Part shown: positions 41,556 to 52,843 of the stretch, piece after piece
Numbering within the stretch: position 1 is the first letter of the stretch
Layout of the letters: each line of letters begins with the position of its first letter
Assembly (NCBI RefSeq): GCF_016803135.1
Contig: NZ_JAEVFE010000003.1
Coordinates: forward strand, 62,001 to 126,000
DNA length: 64,000 nt
DNA from: Altererythrobacter sp. C41
GTDB lineage: Bacteria > Pseudomonadota > Alphaproteobacteria > Sphingomonadales > Sphingomonadaceae
Reading direction: 5' to 3'
Position numbers and translations under genes: made by a program
Notes under the pieces: generated by a model
What the model was told of the DNA's origin: nothing
The model's input: only the letters and a program-made list of their open reading frames with translations
The model's database searches: none

Positions 41556-43835
41556 CACCGCCGCGAGAGCCGGATGGTCGCGCATCTCGCGGCAGAGCGG
41601 CTTGATCAGCATCATGCCGACCGTCTCGCTCAGCCGCCCACGCGTGACGGTCGTATCGTCGTAAGTTGCCGCGGCGACCCGCGTCTGCGGGACCGCGGCC
41701 GACTTGAGCGCGGCCCGGAACGCGTCCCGCCGGTCGAAATCCAGCACGCGCCAACCCGGCAGGGCGCCATCGAGCTCGCTCGTGGTGCAGGGCGTGACGG
41801 CGAGCTGCGCGCAGGGCAGGACGATCCGAACCCGGGTGCCCGCGGGACCGGACGAGATGATTTCCAGCGACCCCGAAAGGCGCTCGATCAGCCGTCTGGC
41901 GGAGCGGAAGCCGGAGCCGGTCCCCTGCCCGGCGCCTTCCTCGCGGGCGCGGGGCACGGCATCGTCGGCAAGTTGCCGGACCATGGCCGGCGTCATGCCC
42001 ACGCCGGTGTCGGCGATCTCGATGATTGCCCGCGTCGCGTCGATCCGCAGCGAGACGGTAGCGCCACCGGCTTCGGTATAATGATAGCTGTTGCTCAGCA
42101 GGTTCGCGAGCGCCCGCATGAGCATCGGCCGATCGGACACGATGATCGCATGATCGTCCACCTCGGAGGTCAGCGTCAGGCTCTTGCCCGCGAACAGCGT
42201 CCGGAACATCATCAGCAGTGGCTCGATCAGCGCCTGCCCCTTGAAGGCGCTGAGCGCGATGAAGCCCGACTCGTTGCCCACGATCGCGGCGCCCGAGATG
42301 GTCGTCGCGGCGATCTCGCTCAGGTAATTGGACGAGCTTTGCAGGATTTCGGTCAGCTCCCGGTGCGCGCCGGTTTCGTCGCTGCGTTTGAGCACGTCGA
42401 TGGCGCTGTTGAGCGCGAGGATGACCTGTCGGCTGTCGTGGCCCGAGGCATGGAGCAGCGCGTTCTGGCTGTTCACCGTTGCGAGCGCGAAAGCCTTCTC
42501 TTCGGCCAGTTGCTTCGCACGTTCGCTGATCGCCAGCCGCTCCGCCATCGACCGGGCGTAGTTCGCATCGGCTTCCTGCTGGGCGGCCCGAATCTTCTTC
42601 AGATTGAGCCCCAGCGCCAGCGTGACCATGATGGATTCGAACAGCCCGATGGGACCGGCAAGGTGCCAGTTGACCGGCAGCCAGGTAAACACGCCCATCG
42701 ATGCGATCGCCGCATAGATGATGAACAGCGCAAGGCTGCCCCAGCCGACCAGCAGCGGCCATAACTGACGCCCGATCTGGCGCATGGCGGCAAACCCGAT
42801 GAACGGCAGGAACAGCGCGACGGCGACGGTGATGAACCAGGTGCCGATATGCAGCATCTCGCGGAACGCCTGGTCGTAAACCGCGAGGCCCGCCTGAAGC
42901 ACGATCACCGCGAGCCCGGCCGCGATCAGCGTCTTGAGGACCAGATCGCGCCGCGGGAAAGTCGCGGCCGTGCGCACGAAGCTGCGGGCGAACTGCGCCA
43001 TCGCCACCGCGAAGGCGCACTTGATCGAATCCTCGATCGCGACGCCCAGCAGCGGCGCGTCGGGCAGGAAGAAGATCGTGAAATAGCCTTCCGAATGGAT
43101 CGTGTTGAGCGCGAAGAATCCCTCCGCCACGGCCAGCCACACGAACTCGCGGTGGCCCGTGATCGAGAAGAACATGAAATTGAGGAAGATCAGCACGGCG
43201 ACGCCCAGAACCACGCCCGACACCATCGCGATGTTCGCGCGCCGATCCTTGAAGAACGTGCCGTAGGTCTCGATCCGCAGGGGCATGTAGGTCGAGTTTT
43301 CCGACAGGAAGTCGATCAGGATCGTCTTCTCCTGCCCGGGCTCCAGCGCCAGTTCGGTGCTGAAGGCCTGATAGGTTCGCAGGTTCTCGCGCGCGGCCTC
43401 GGGATCGGTGCCATCGACCAGCAGCTCCAGCCGTCCGTCCTCCACTTCGTAGAGGCGGAAGTGGCTCAGCGATCCGCGCCCTGTGGTGAGGATCCAGCTT
43501 CCTGCCACCGTTCCGGCGTTGCGGACCTTGAGCGCGACGGTGGTGCGATCCCCAGGCGGGCCGAAATGGACTCCGCGGCCATCAAGCCGCTCCGACGCGC
43601 CGGCAACCACCTCGGCTGGCGGGCGGGCGGCGATGTCGCCTCCATCGCGGGTGTAGCGGATGTAAGGCGCGATGGCGGGTGCGTCGCTCCCCGCATGCAG
43701 TTGGACGGCGGGCAGCGAGTCCTGCGCCATGGCCGCCGGCCCCGATAGCCCCGTCAGCGCGAGCAGCACCGCGGCAGCGATCCACGCTCTCACCAGGTGA
43801 AACGCCCCCCGTTTCGAATCCCTGTCACCTTGCAT
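41541..43835 (-). CDS. 7TM-DISM histidine kinase with short receiver-like C-terminus
   Basis: A 764-residue membrane kinase. A signal peptide is followed by an extracellular 7TMR-DISMED2 type beta domain (about 50-190), seven membrane helices (about 200-420), a coiled linker, phosphoacceptor motif ASGHDSRQVILALNSAI, and an ATPase domain with N-box (LANLLSNSYHYT), G1 (IADTGVGM) and G2 (GQGTGSGFRSARRLIERLSGSL). The last 65 residues hold VLDFDRRDAF and an IKPL string, like the remains of a receiver lacking its phosphoacceptor part. It overlaps the LuxR regulator by 15 bases. It is likely a carbohydrate or envelope sensor. Confidence 0.88.
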   Translation of the reverse strand: MQGDRDSKRGAFHLVRAWIAAAVLLALTGLSGPAAMAQDSLPAVQLHAGSDAPAIAPYIRYTRDGGDIAARPPAEVVAGASERLDGRGVHFGPPGDRTTVALKVRNAGTVAGSWILTTGRGSLSHFRLYEVEDGRLELLVDGTDPEAARENLRTYQAFSTELALEPGQEKTILIDFLSENSTYMPLRIETYGTFFKDRRANIAMVSGVVLGVAVLIFLNFMFFSITGHREFVWLAVAEGFFALNTIHSEGYFTIFFLPDAPLLGVAIEDSIKCAFAVAMAQFARSFVRTAATFPRRDLVLKTLIAAGLAVIVLQAGLAVYDQAFREMLHIGTWFITVAVALFLPFIGFAAMRQIGRQLWPLLVGWGSLALFIIYAAIASMGVFTWLPVNWHLAGPIGLFESIMVTLALGLNLKKIRAAQQEADANYARSMAERLAISERAKQLAEEKAFALATVNSQNALLHASGHDSRQVILALNSAIDVLKRSDETGAHRELTEILQSSSNYLSEIAATTISGAAIVGNESGFIALSAFKGQALIEPLLMMFRTLFAGKSLTLTSEVDDHAIIVSDRPMLMRALANLLSNSYHYTEAGGATVSLRIDATRAIIEIADTGVGMTPAMVRQLADDAVPRAREEGAGQGTGSGFRSARRLIERLSGSLEIISSGPAGTRVRIVLPCAQLAVTPCTTSELDGALPGWRVLDFDRRDAFRAALKSAAVPQTRVAAATYDDTTVTRGRLSETVGMMLIKPLCREMRDHPALAAVSEEV

Positions 43836-44051
43836 GCCGTGGTTCCCCCCAGAACCCGCGAATCACCCTAAAATTCATTGGGTAGACGACAAGTGTTTGC
43901 GTGAACTAGCTCACGCCGACAAATTTTAATGGGCCGGCACCTGTCGGTCAGGGGCGCAACGAACAGAGCGGAACGAATGGCGGAGCGCGCATGGGCGCGC
44001 TTCGGGCGGCGTTTCCGCGCACGTGCACGAATTCAGGGGGAGTTTTCTGCC

Positions 44052-47000
44052 ATGACGAAATTATCCAAGTCGCATCTTCTGGCAACCAGCGCAGTCGCAG
44101 GCCTTGCCATCCTGCAACTGACGCCCGCTGCTCAGGCGCAGGACGCGCCCGAACCGCAGGTGATCACGGTGGCGGAAGGCGAGACGGTCGAGGGTGAGGT
44201 CGGCGTCTACGCCGATGCGGATGTCGGCAGGATCGAGAACCACGGCACGATCCGCGGCACCGTGCGCGAAGGTGTCTATGCGGCGACGCCCGCCGATGCG
44301 ACGCTCGAGATCGAGAATACCGCAGGGGCCGAGATCGCGGGCGCGACCTCGGGCGTGAGAGCGGAGACCGGCGGCGTGGCGCTGACCAACGCGGGCAGCA
44401 TCCGCGGCGACGGCCGGGGGGACGGCGTCAGCGCGCCGCCCGACGGCGGCGTCAGCCTGTCCGGCACGAGCTCGACCATCACCAACAGCGGCGAGATTTC
44501 CGGCGCGCAGTTCGGCGTGGTGACTTACCCGGTCTACGATCCGGAAACCGATACGCTGACCGGCACGATCGCAGACACCACCGTCGTCAACAGCGGCACG
44601 ATCACCGGCGAGAATGACGACGGCATCCGCCTCGCCGGCGGTGGCACCCTGACCAACTCGGGCACGATCCAGGGGCAGACGCAGAACGCCTTCGGCGGGA
44701 CCGACGGCGTCTCGATCTTCGCCCACAACGATCAGGATCTCGCGGGCTACACGGGCACGCTGATCAACGAGGAAGGCGGAGTGATTTCGGGCATCCGCTC
44801 CGGCGCGGCGCTGTCGAGCGGCGGCACGGTGACGAACGCAGGCACGATCACCGGCGAAGGGCAGGGCGTCTTCATCCAGGGCAACGCACTCGACGGGGTG
44901 GAGCGCGAAGGTCAGACCGGTACGCTGACCAACAGCGGCACGATCAGCGGCACGGGTAATTTCGGTGGAACCTGGGCCGGCGGCATGGGCGTAAGCTTCG
45001 GCAGCAATCTCGATACGGCCACGCTGACCAACAGCGGCACGATCATGAGCGCATTTGCCGAAGGTGTCAGCCAGGGCTCGCTTGCCGATCTGACGATCAC
45101 CAACGAGGAAGGCGGCGTGATCGAGGGCGGCACGTCGGGCATCTACGGCGGCTCGGAAGGCACCATGACGATCGTCAACGCCGGCACCATCCGCGGCAAT
45201 GGCGCTTACGACGGCTTCGATGCGCCGCCGGACGCCGGGATCACCATCGCCACTGCGACCTCCAGCGTGACGAACAGCGGCACCATCACCGGCGCCGGCG
45301 GCGGGATCACCTCGGCTTACGTCTACGATGAGGCGATCGGCGATGTTGTCGGCCTCGCCGTGGGCACGCAGGTGACCAACAGCGGCACGATCGTAGGCGA
45401 AAGCAACGACGGTGTGCGCCTGATCGGCGGCGGCACGGTCACCAACAGCGGGACGATCGCGGGCGAAGGCGCGCCCTTTGCGGATGGCGTGTCGATGTAT
45501 GCCTTCGCCGATCAGGCGAATGAGGACTTCAGTGCTTCTGTCGTCAACCAGGCCGGCGGCGAGATCGACGGCGAGCGCTTCGGCGTGATCTTCTCGGGCG
45601 GCGGCTCGGTGGATAATGCCGGGGCGATCACCGGCGTTGCGGGCGGTGTCTTCCTTCAGGGCACTGCACTCGACAGCGAGCAGGACCGCAGCGACCTGGT
45701 CGCGGCGGTCGTCAACAGTGGGACGATCGACGGCACCGGCGATTTCGGCGGCACGTACACGAACGGTTTCGGCGTCGGCTTTGGCAGCGACCTCGCCACC
45801 GCGACGCTGACCAACAGCGGCACGATCACCAGCGCGTTTGCCGAAGGCGTGATGCAGGGGTCGAGCGGCGACCTCACCATCACGAACGAAGCCGCCGGTG
45901 TGATCGAGGGCGCTACTTCGGGCATCTATGGCGGCTCGGAAGGCACGATGACGATCGTCAACGCCGGCACGATCCGCGGCAATGGCGCCTACGACGGCTT
46001 CGACGCGCCGCCGGACGCGGGCATCACGATCGCGACCGCCGATTCCAGCGTGACCAACAGCGGCACGATTTCGGGCGGGGCGGCCGGCATCACCACGGCT
46101 TATCTGTTCGATGCCGAGATCAACGAACTCATCGGTCTGGCCGTCGGCACGCAAGTGACCAACAGTGGCACGATCCTGGGCGAGAGCAACGATGGCGTGC
46201 GCCTGATCGGCGGCGGCACGGTTGCCAACAGCGGCACGATCACCGGCGAGGGTAGCGACCTTTCCGACGGCGTGTCGATGTTCCGCTATGAAGGTCAGCC
46301 GGCCGACGGCTACGCGGCAGTCCTGACCAACGCGGCGGGCGGTGCGGTCACCGGTACGCGCTTCGGCGCGATCCTCTCGGGCGGCGGCACGATCGAGAAT
46401 GCCGGCACGATCACCGGCGAAGGTGCGGGCGGCGTGCTCATCCAGCCGCAGGGTATCGAGGGTGAGACCGGCATAACCGGGACCATCGCCAACAGCGGCA
46501 CGATCACCGGCACCACCGGCTACGGTGCGGTGATCCTGGCGACGGACATGGGGACGCTCACCAACAGTGGCACGATCTCGGGGGCGACGTTCGGCGTGGT
46601 CGTAGAAGCGGTCGAAAGTCCCACCGAAGTGACACGGGTTGCAACGCTGACGAACAGCGGCACGATCTCCGGCGCGGGCGACTTCGGCGCAGCCGTGGCC
46701 GGCTTCTTCGACGAAGCGACCGTCGCTAACAGCGGCACGATCGCCGGTGAGAGCCATGGCGTGATCCTGGGCAATTTCGGCAACGCGGCGCTGACGAACA
46801 CCGGCGCAATCTCCGGCGGCCAGCTGGGGGTCTGGGGCGACGGCAGCGGCCCGGTCGTTCTCGACAATGCGGGAACGATTAGCGGCGGAAGCGGCGTCGC
46901 GGTCCTGCTCGGCGGCTTCGACGACAGCGTCACGCTGCGGACCGGCAGCAATATCGAAGGCATGGTCGATGCCGGAGAGGGCGTCGACAGCCTGACGCTC

Positions 47001-49403
47001 GAAGGCGATGTCCTCGAACTGACGGAGGAGCAGCAACTCGGCGCCTCCATCGGTTTCGAAACTCTCGACGTGGCGTCGGGTTACTGGACGACCGCAGGCA
47101 TGGTGGGCGAATTCGCTACCGTCACCATCGGCGAGGCGGGCGCGCTCCAGGTCAACGAAGTCGATCTCGGCGAGGACGGCCTGAGCTCGCCGATCCTGAC
47201 CTCGGCGGTCACGACCGACGGCCTGCTCGTGCTCAACTTCAGCGAGGACGACCTCGTTTCGCAGCTCGACACGCTGACCATCGATGGAACCGGCGGGATC
47301 GAACTGATCGGCGAGGCCGTGTTCACCGTCGATACCGACACGCTGACCTACACCGGCGGAACGACCATCTCGAACGGCGGCCTCGTCCTCACGGGCACTT
47401 TGCAGGGCGACGTCACGACGGCGGGCGACGGCTACTTCGAACTTGGCGCCGGCGGCACCGAAGGCACGTTCAGCGGCGACATCGTCAACAACGGCCGCTT
47501 CGTGTTCAACCGCTCCGACGATTACGACTTCCTCGGCGCCTTCTCCGGATCGGGCGTGCTCGACAAGCGCGGGGAAGGGGTGCTGACCTTCGAGGGTGAC
47601 TACGCCTTCCAGGGCGTCACCAACATCTTCGGCGGCTCCGTGCGGATCGGCGGGATCATCGATCCCGGCACCGACTTCAACCTCGGCGACGGCGGCACCC
47701 TCGACATCACGGGCAACGACCAGACGGTCGGCGGTCTCGAAGGCGAAGAGGAAGCCACAGTCGAACTGGGCGAGCAGACGCTCACGGTCGATCAGGAGGA
47801 GAACACCGAATTCGCCGGCGCGATCGGCGGACTCGGCGGAATCGTCAAGCAGGGTGACGGTATCCTCAACCTGACGGGCACCAACACTTACACCGGCCCG
47901 ACCGAAGTCAATGGCGGCAAGCTGGCGGTCAACGGCTCGATCGTCTCGAATGTGACGGTCAATGCAGGCGGCACGCTGGGCGGCAACGGCTCGGTCGGTG
48001 ACACGCAAGTCGGCGACGACGGCACGCTGGCGCCGGGCAACTCGATCGGCCGCCTGACCGTCGATGGCGACCTGAACTTCGCCGCCGGCTCGATCTACGA
48101 GGTCGAGGTCAACGCCGCGGGTCAGGCCGACCGGGTCGACGCCACCGGCGAGGTGACGATCGCCAGCACGGCCAGCGTCTCGGTCCTGGCCGAGGAGGGC
48201 AACTATGCTCCGCGCACCGACTACGTCATCCTGACGGGCGCGGAAGGGGTCACCGGCACCTTCGGTTCGGTGACCACCGACCTTGCGTTCCTCGATCCGC
48301 TGCTCCGCTACGGCGCCAACGAAGTCACGCTCTCGCTCTATCGCAACGACGTCGACTTCGCGGACGTCGCCACCAACGCCAACCAGGTGGCCGTCGCCGG
48401 AGCGGTCCAGGCGCTCGGTATCGACAACCCGCTGTTCGAAGGGGTGCTCACGCAGAACGCGGCCACCGCCAGCACCACCTTCGGCGACCTGTCGGGCGAG
48501 ATCAACGCCAGCACGCTGGCGGGCCTCACCGACGACAGCCGCCATCTGCGCAATGCTCTGCTGGGCATGGCCGCACCGGAGGCTGCCGGCACCTTCGTCT
48601 GGGGCTCGGCCTTCGGCGGCTGGGGCGACTTCGACGGAAGCGCGGACAACTTCGGCATGGAGACCGACCACAAGGGCCTCGTCGCCGGCGTCGGCTTCGG
48701 CGGCGAACGCTTCGCGGTTGCGCTTTCGGGCGGCATCGGCGGGTCGGACTTCAACCGCGACGGACGCAGCGATGCGGCCAGTGTCGACAGCAAGTACCTC
48801 GCTGCCCATGGCACCGTCGGAGCCGCAGGCGGCTTCCACGGCGCGGCAGGTATCGCCTATGCCTGGCACGAGGTTGAGACCACCCGGTCCGTCACCGGCG
48901 CTCCGCTGAGCCAGACGCTGACTTCGGACCGCGATGCGACCACGCTGCAGGTGTTCGGCGAGCTCGGCTACGACATGATGGCGGGGACCACCGCGATCAC
49001 GCCGTTCGCCCGCCTGGCGCACGTCAGCACGGAGAGCGATGCTTTCGCCGAAACCGGCGGCACGGCGGCACTCGAAGTGGCCAAGGCGGATCAGGAGACG
49101 ACCTTCCTCAGCCTCGGCGCCAAGGCCCGCTTCAACGCCGGCCAGCGGGGCTTCCAGCCCTATCTCTCGGCGGCGTGGAGCCACGCCTTCGGCGACCGCA
49201 CGGCACGGCTCTCGTCGCAGTTCGCCGCGGGCGGGCCGGTGTTCTCGGTCGTCGGCGCGGAGATCCCGAAGGACTCGGCCGAGGTCGAGGCGGGCTTCGA
49301 CTACACCTCGGGCGCCTTCACCATCGGCGCGGCCTACTCCGGAACGCTCGCCTCGGACCGCACCAGCCACGGTGCGCGGGTGATGGCGCGGTTCGTCTTC
49401 TGA
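44052..49403 (+). CDS. Giant autotransporter with repetitive passenger
   Basis: A 1783-residue type V secretion protein. The ATG at 44052 has GGGGGAG ahead; a signal peptide (HLLATSAVAGLAILQLTPAAQAQ) follows. The passenger is built from short beta-helix turns of the type TNSGTISG, organised in three large tandem units of about 261 residues. A PATR-like turn (LTGTNTYTGPTEVNGGKL) and a C-terminal beta-barrel of about 265 residues ending RFVF follow. It is exported by Sec and passes the outer membrane through its own barrel, giving a long surface fibre. It could be an adhesin. Divergent from the 7TM kinase. Confidence 0.93.
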   Translation: MTKLSKSHLLATSAVAGLAILQLTPAAQAQDAPEPQVITVAEGETVEGEVGVYADADVGRIENHGTIRGTVREGVYAATPADATLEIENTAGAEIAGATSGVRAETGGVALTNAGSIRGDGRGDGVSAPPDGGVSLSGTSSTITNSGEISGAQFGVVTYPVYDPETDTLTGTIADTTVVNSGTITGENDDGIRLAGGGTLTNSGTIQGQTQNAFGGTDGVSIFAHNDQDLAGYTGTLINEEGGVISGIRSGAALSSGGTVTNAGTITGEGQGVFIQGNALDGVEREGQTGTLTNSGTISGTGNFGGTWAGGMGVSFGSNLDTATLTNSGTIMSAFAEGVSQGSLADLTITNEEGGVIEGGTSGIYGGSEGTMTIVNAGTIRGNGAYDGFDAPPDAGITIATATSSVTNSGTITGAGGGITSAYVYDEAIGDVVGLAVGTQVTNSGTIVGESNDGVRLIGGGTVTNSGTIAGEGAPFADGVSMYAFADQANEDFSASVVNQAGGEIDGERFGVIFSGGGSVDNAGAITGVAGGVFLQGTALDSEQDRSDLVAAVVNSGTIDGTGDFGGTYTNGFGVGFGSDLATATLTNSGTITSAFAEGVMQGSSGDLTITNEAAGVIEGATSGIYGGSEGTMTIVNAGTIRGNGAYDGFDAPPDAGITIATADSSVTNSGTISGGAAGITTAYLFDAEINELIGLAVGTQVTNSGTILGESNDGVRLIGGGTVANSGTITGEGSDLSDGVSMFRYEGQPADGYAAVLTNAAGGAVTGTRFGAILSGGGTIENAGTITGEGAGGVLIQPQGIEGETGITGTIANSGTITGTTGYGAVILATDMGTLTNSGTISGATFGVVVEAVESPTEVTRVATLTNSGTISGAGDFGAAVAGFFDEATVANSGTIAGESHGVILGNFGNAALTNTGAISGGQLGVWGDGSGPVVLDNAGTISGGSGVAVLLGGFDDSVTLRTGSNIEGMVDAGEGVDSLTLEGDVLELTEEQQLGASIGFETLDVASGYWTTAGMVGEFATVTIGEAGALQVNEVDLGEDGLSSPILTSAVTTDGLLVLNFSEDDLVSQLDTLTIDGTGGIELIGEAVFTVDTDTLTYTGGTTISNGGLVLTGTLQGDVTTAGDGYFELGAGGTEGTFSGDIVNNGRFVFNRSDDYDFLGAFSGSGVLDKRGEGVLTFEGDYAFQGVTNIFGGSVRIGGIIDPGTDFNLGDGGTLDITGNDQTVGGLEGEEEATVELGEQTLTVDQEENTEFAGAIGGLGGIVKQGDGILNLTGTNTYTGPTEVNGGKLAVNGSIVSNVTVNAGGTLGGNGSVGDTQVGDDGTLAPGNSIGRLTVDGDLNFAAGSIYEVEVNAAGQADRVDATGEVTIASTASVSVLAEEGNYAPRTDYVILTGAEGVTGTFGSVTTDLAFLDPLLRYGANEVTLSLYRNDVDFADVATNANQVAVAGAVQALGIDNPLFEGVLTQNAATASTTFGDLSGEINASTLAGLTDDSRHLRNALLGMAAPEAAGTFVWGSAFGGWGDFDGSADNFGMETDHKGLVAGVGFGGERFAVALSGGIGGSDFNRDGRSDAASVDSKYLAAHGTVGAAGGFHGAAGIAYAWHEVETTRSVTGAPLSQTLTSDRDATTLQVFGELGYDMMAGTTAITPFARLAHVSTESDAFAETGGTAALEVAKADQETTFLSLGAKARFNAGQRGFQPYLSAAWSHAFGDRTARLSSQFAAGGPVFSVVGAEIPKDSAEVEAGFDYTSGAFTIGAAYSGTLASDRTSHGARVMARFVF
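44394..46520 (+). repeat. Three tandem units (about 783-789 bp) inside the autotransporter passenger
   Basis: Matching landmarks recur: the GxIRGxG turn starts at 44394, 45183 and 45966, spaced 789 and 783 bases. The second and third copies are nearly identical over long stretches (for example GSEGTMTIVNAGTIRG and GTQVTNSGTI); the first is more diverged. Each unit is about 261 residues. The third fades after about 46520. The pattern indicates duplication within the gene and is prone to further slippage. Confidence 0.8.
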
Positions 49404-49425
49404 CGGTTTGAACCCGGACGGCGGA

Positions 49426-49458
49426 GGGCCGGGGCGGCAATGCCGCTCCGGCCCTTTT
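49426..49458 (+). terminator. Rho-independent terminator after the autotransporter
   Basis: A GC-rich inverted repeat (arms 49426-49439 and 49441-49454, one wobble; the effective loop is CAATG) followed by TTTT. It begins 22 bases after the stop and ends about 20 bases before the 3' end of the convergent dehydrogenase gene. Confidence 0.75.
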
Positions 49459-49476
49459 CGTATCCGGCTTCGTGGA

Positions 49477-50646
<1,170 letters not shown>

Positions 50647-50659
50647 GATGCTCCGCCGC

Positions 50660-51529
50660 TCAGAGGAATTCGCGCAGTTCCGCCAGGAAGTCGTCGAAGC
50701 GGTCGTGGTGCACCCAGTGACCGGCGTTGTCGTAGTCAGTCACGGTGGCGGTGCGGAAATGCGCGATGCGCCCGTCCTTCGCCGGGTTCGACGCCCAGCT
50801 GTCGTTGCCGTAGATCAGGCGGGTCGGGCACTCGATCCGGTTCCACAGCGCTTCCATCTGGCGGTAGGTCATGTCCTCCGGCGGCCAGGCGTGGACGTGC
50901 GGGTCGAACTTCCAGCTGAACGTGCCGTCCTCGTTGCGCATCACCGCGTGCTGGGTGAGGTGGAGCGCCTGTTCCGCCGAAAGGTAGCTGTTCGCCTCGT
51001 GCATGCGGCTCAGCGCATCCTCGAACGTGGCATAGCGGCGCGGCTGGCGGGCGGCCGCCTCGCGCTTCTTCTCGAAATAGTCGCCCCAGATCTTCTCCGG
51101 TCCCATCGCCTCGCGCTCCGCCTGCCGTTCGGGGGAGGAGCCCAGCCCCTCGATCGCGACGAGCTTGCGCACTTTGTCCGGATAGAGGCCGGTGAAGCGC
51201 AGCGCGACGTTGCCGCCGAGCGAGTGCGCCACGATCGTGACCGGCGCCAGATCGTTGAGCAGCACCAGCTGCAGCAGGTCGAAGACGTAGCCCATCACCT
51301 GGTAATGGCCGGTGCGGCTCCACCCGCTGTCGCCGTGGCCGCGCAGATCGGGGCAGATCACGTGCCAGTCGCCCCGCAGCGCCTTCGCGGTCCAGTCCCA
51401 GCTCCGGCAGTGGTCGCGCCCGCCGTGGAGCAGGATCAGCGGCGGTGCCTCGGGATTGCCCCAGTCGGCGTAATGCAGCTTGGTGCGCTGCGAGATATAG
51501 CTGCGCGAGACGGGGCCGATCAGGTCCAT
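50660..51529 (-). CDS. Alpha/beta hydrolase
   Basis: A 289-residue hydrolase with the LLHGGRDH oxyanion loop (about 34-40), nucleophile Ser103 in VAHSLGGN, and a catalytic His in NAGHWVHHDRF near 272. The lid region (about 130-215) is long and Glu-rich. It lies 10 bases from the thiolase and 13 from the dehydrogenase genes. Likely roles are hydrolysis of an acyl-CoA, ester or ring-cleavage product in the same pathway. The substrate is unknown. Confidence 0.85.
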   Translation of the reverse strand: MDLIGPVSRSYISQRTKLHYADWGNPEAPPLILLHGGRDHCRSWDWTAKALRGDWHVICPDLRGHGDSGWSRTGHYQVMGYVFDLLQLVLLNDLAPVTIVAHSLGGNVALRFTGLYPDKVRKLVAIEGLGSSPERQAEREAMGPEKIWGDYFEKKREAAARQPRRYATFEDALSRMHEANSYLSAEQALHLTQHAVMRNEDGTFSWKFDPHVHAWPPEDMTYRQMEALWNRIECPTRLIYGNDSWASNPAKDGRIAHFRTATVTDYDNAGHWVHHDRFDDFLAELREFL

Positions 51530-51539
51530 GTGCGCCCCC

Positions 51540-52808
51540 TCAGTCCACGAAGTCTTCGACGCGCTCGATCACGATTGCGGGCGCCATGCCGCCTGCCGCG
51601 CACATCGTCACCAGCGCATAGCGCCCGCCCGTGCGTTCGAGCTCGTCGAGCGCGGTGCCGATCAGGATCGATCCGGTCGCGCCGATGGGGTGGCCGAGCG
51701 CGATGGCGCCGCCGTTCACGTTCACCTTGTCCTCGGGCAGGTCGAGGTCGCGGATGAACTTCGCCGCGACGACGGCGAAGGCCTCGTTGATCTCCCACAG
51801 GTCGATGTCATCCTTGGTCAAACCCGCCTTGGCGAGCACTTTCTTCGCCGCCGGAACCGGGGCGTTGAGCATCAGCGTCGGGTCGTCGCCCTGATTGGCC
51901 GTGGCGACGATCCGCGCGCGCGGCTTGAGACCGTGGCTCTGCGCATAGTCCTTGCTCGCCAGAAGAACCGCCGCTGCGCCGTCCACTACGCCAGAGCTGT
52001 TGCCCGCATGGTGGAAGTGCTTGATCTCGAGGTCGGGGTACTTCTGCGTGACCAGCCCGGCGAAGGTCGTGCCCTGCTTGTCGAGCGGGGTCTGCGCGAT
52101 CTTGGCAAAGCTGGGCTGGAGCTCCGCGAGCCCTTCCGCCGTCGTCTGCGGACGGGGGAATTCCTCGCGCTCGAGCACCACGTTGCCCTGATCGTCCACC
52201 ACCGTGACAAGCGACTTGTCGAACCGGCCTTCCTCGATCGCGCGCGCGGCGTTCTCCTGGCTGCGCAGCGCGAGCGCGTCGAGCTCCTCGCGGGTGAAGC
52301 CCTCGATCGTCGCGATCGCGTCGCCGCACACGCCCTGATGGCTCTGCGGGTGGACCTGGCGCAGTCGCGCGTTGCCCGAACCCATGCCCAGCGGCATGAT
52401 GCCCGCCTGCATCTCCTCCTGCGTGGAGGAGGCGGTATAGCTCATCATCTCGGTGCCGCCGGCAACGACGAGATCGGCCATGCCGCTCATCACCTGCGCC
52501 GCGGCAAGGTTCACGCTGGTGATCCCGCCGCCGCAGAAGCGGTCGAGCGTCATGCCCGAGCTCGTGATGTCGTAGCCGGCGTCGAGCGCCGCCATCCGGC
52601 CCAGGTCGCCGCCCTGCTTGCCCTTCTGCGTGCTGGTCGACCAGATCACGTCGTCGACGTCTTTCGTGTCGAGCGAATTGCGCTCCGCAATGGCCTTGAG
52701 CACCGTCGCAGCGAGGTGCTGCGGGTGCATGTGCGCGAGCGCGCCCTTGCCCACCTTGCCGATACCCCGCGGGGTCCGCACCGCGTCGATGATGTAGGCC
52801 TCGCCCAT
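51540..52808 (-). CDS. Acetyl-CoA acetyltransferase (thiolase II)
   Basis: A 422-residue thiolase with nucleophilic Cys92 in DRFCGGGITS, NEAFAVV, GGAIALGHPIGATG with His373, and Cys403 in MCAAGGM. All catalytic residues are present. The ATG at 52808 is chosen because the 24 upstream residues lack conservation. It thiolytically cleaves 3-ketoacyl-CoA or condenses acetyl-CoA; in this context degradation is likelier. It is the first gene of the minus-strand operon, divergent from the hydratase operon across a gap containing a palindrome. Confidence 0.92.
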   Translation of the reverse strand: MGEAYIIDAVRTPRGIGKVGKGALAHMHPQHLAATVLKAIAERNSLDTKDVDDVIWSTSTQKGKQGGDLGRMAALDAGYDITSSGMTLDRFCGGGITSVNLAAAQVMSGMADLVVAGGTEMMSYTASSTQEEMQAGIMPLGMGSGNARLRQVHPQSHQGVCGDAIATIEGFTREELDALALRSQENAARAIEEGRFDKSLVTVVDDQGNVVLEREEFPRPQTTAEGLAELQPSFAKIAQTPLDKQGTTFAGLVTQKYPDLEIKHFHHAGNSSGVVDGAAAVLLASKDYAQSHGLKPRARIVATANQGDDPTLMLNAPVPAAKKVLAKAGLTKDDIDLWEINEAFAVVAAKFIRDLDLPEDKVNVNGGAIALGHPIGATGSILIGTALDELERTGGRYALVTMCAAGGMAPAIVIERVEDFVD

Positions 52809-52843
52809 TGCAGCAATCCTTCCGTTCGTTTTCCGTAAATCGG

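Noticed and set aside
44394-46520. Short recurrent repeats (ACCAACAGCGGCACGATC-like) suggesting a CRISPR array
   Set aside because: The repeats are in frame, encode TNSGTI turns of the passenger beta-helix, and have irregular spacing with no cas genes.
44061-49370. A 1769-residue ORF antisense to the autotransporter
   Set aside because: It arises from the repetitive GC-rich codons of the real gene read on the other strand; it has no signal peptide, domain or ribosome site, whereas the plus-strand product has a complete autotransporter architecture.
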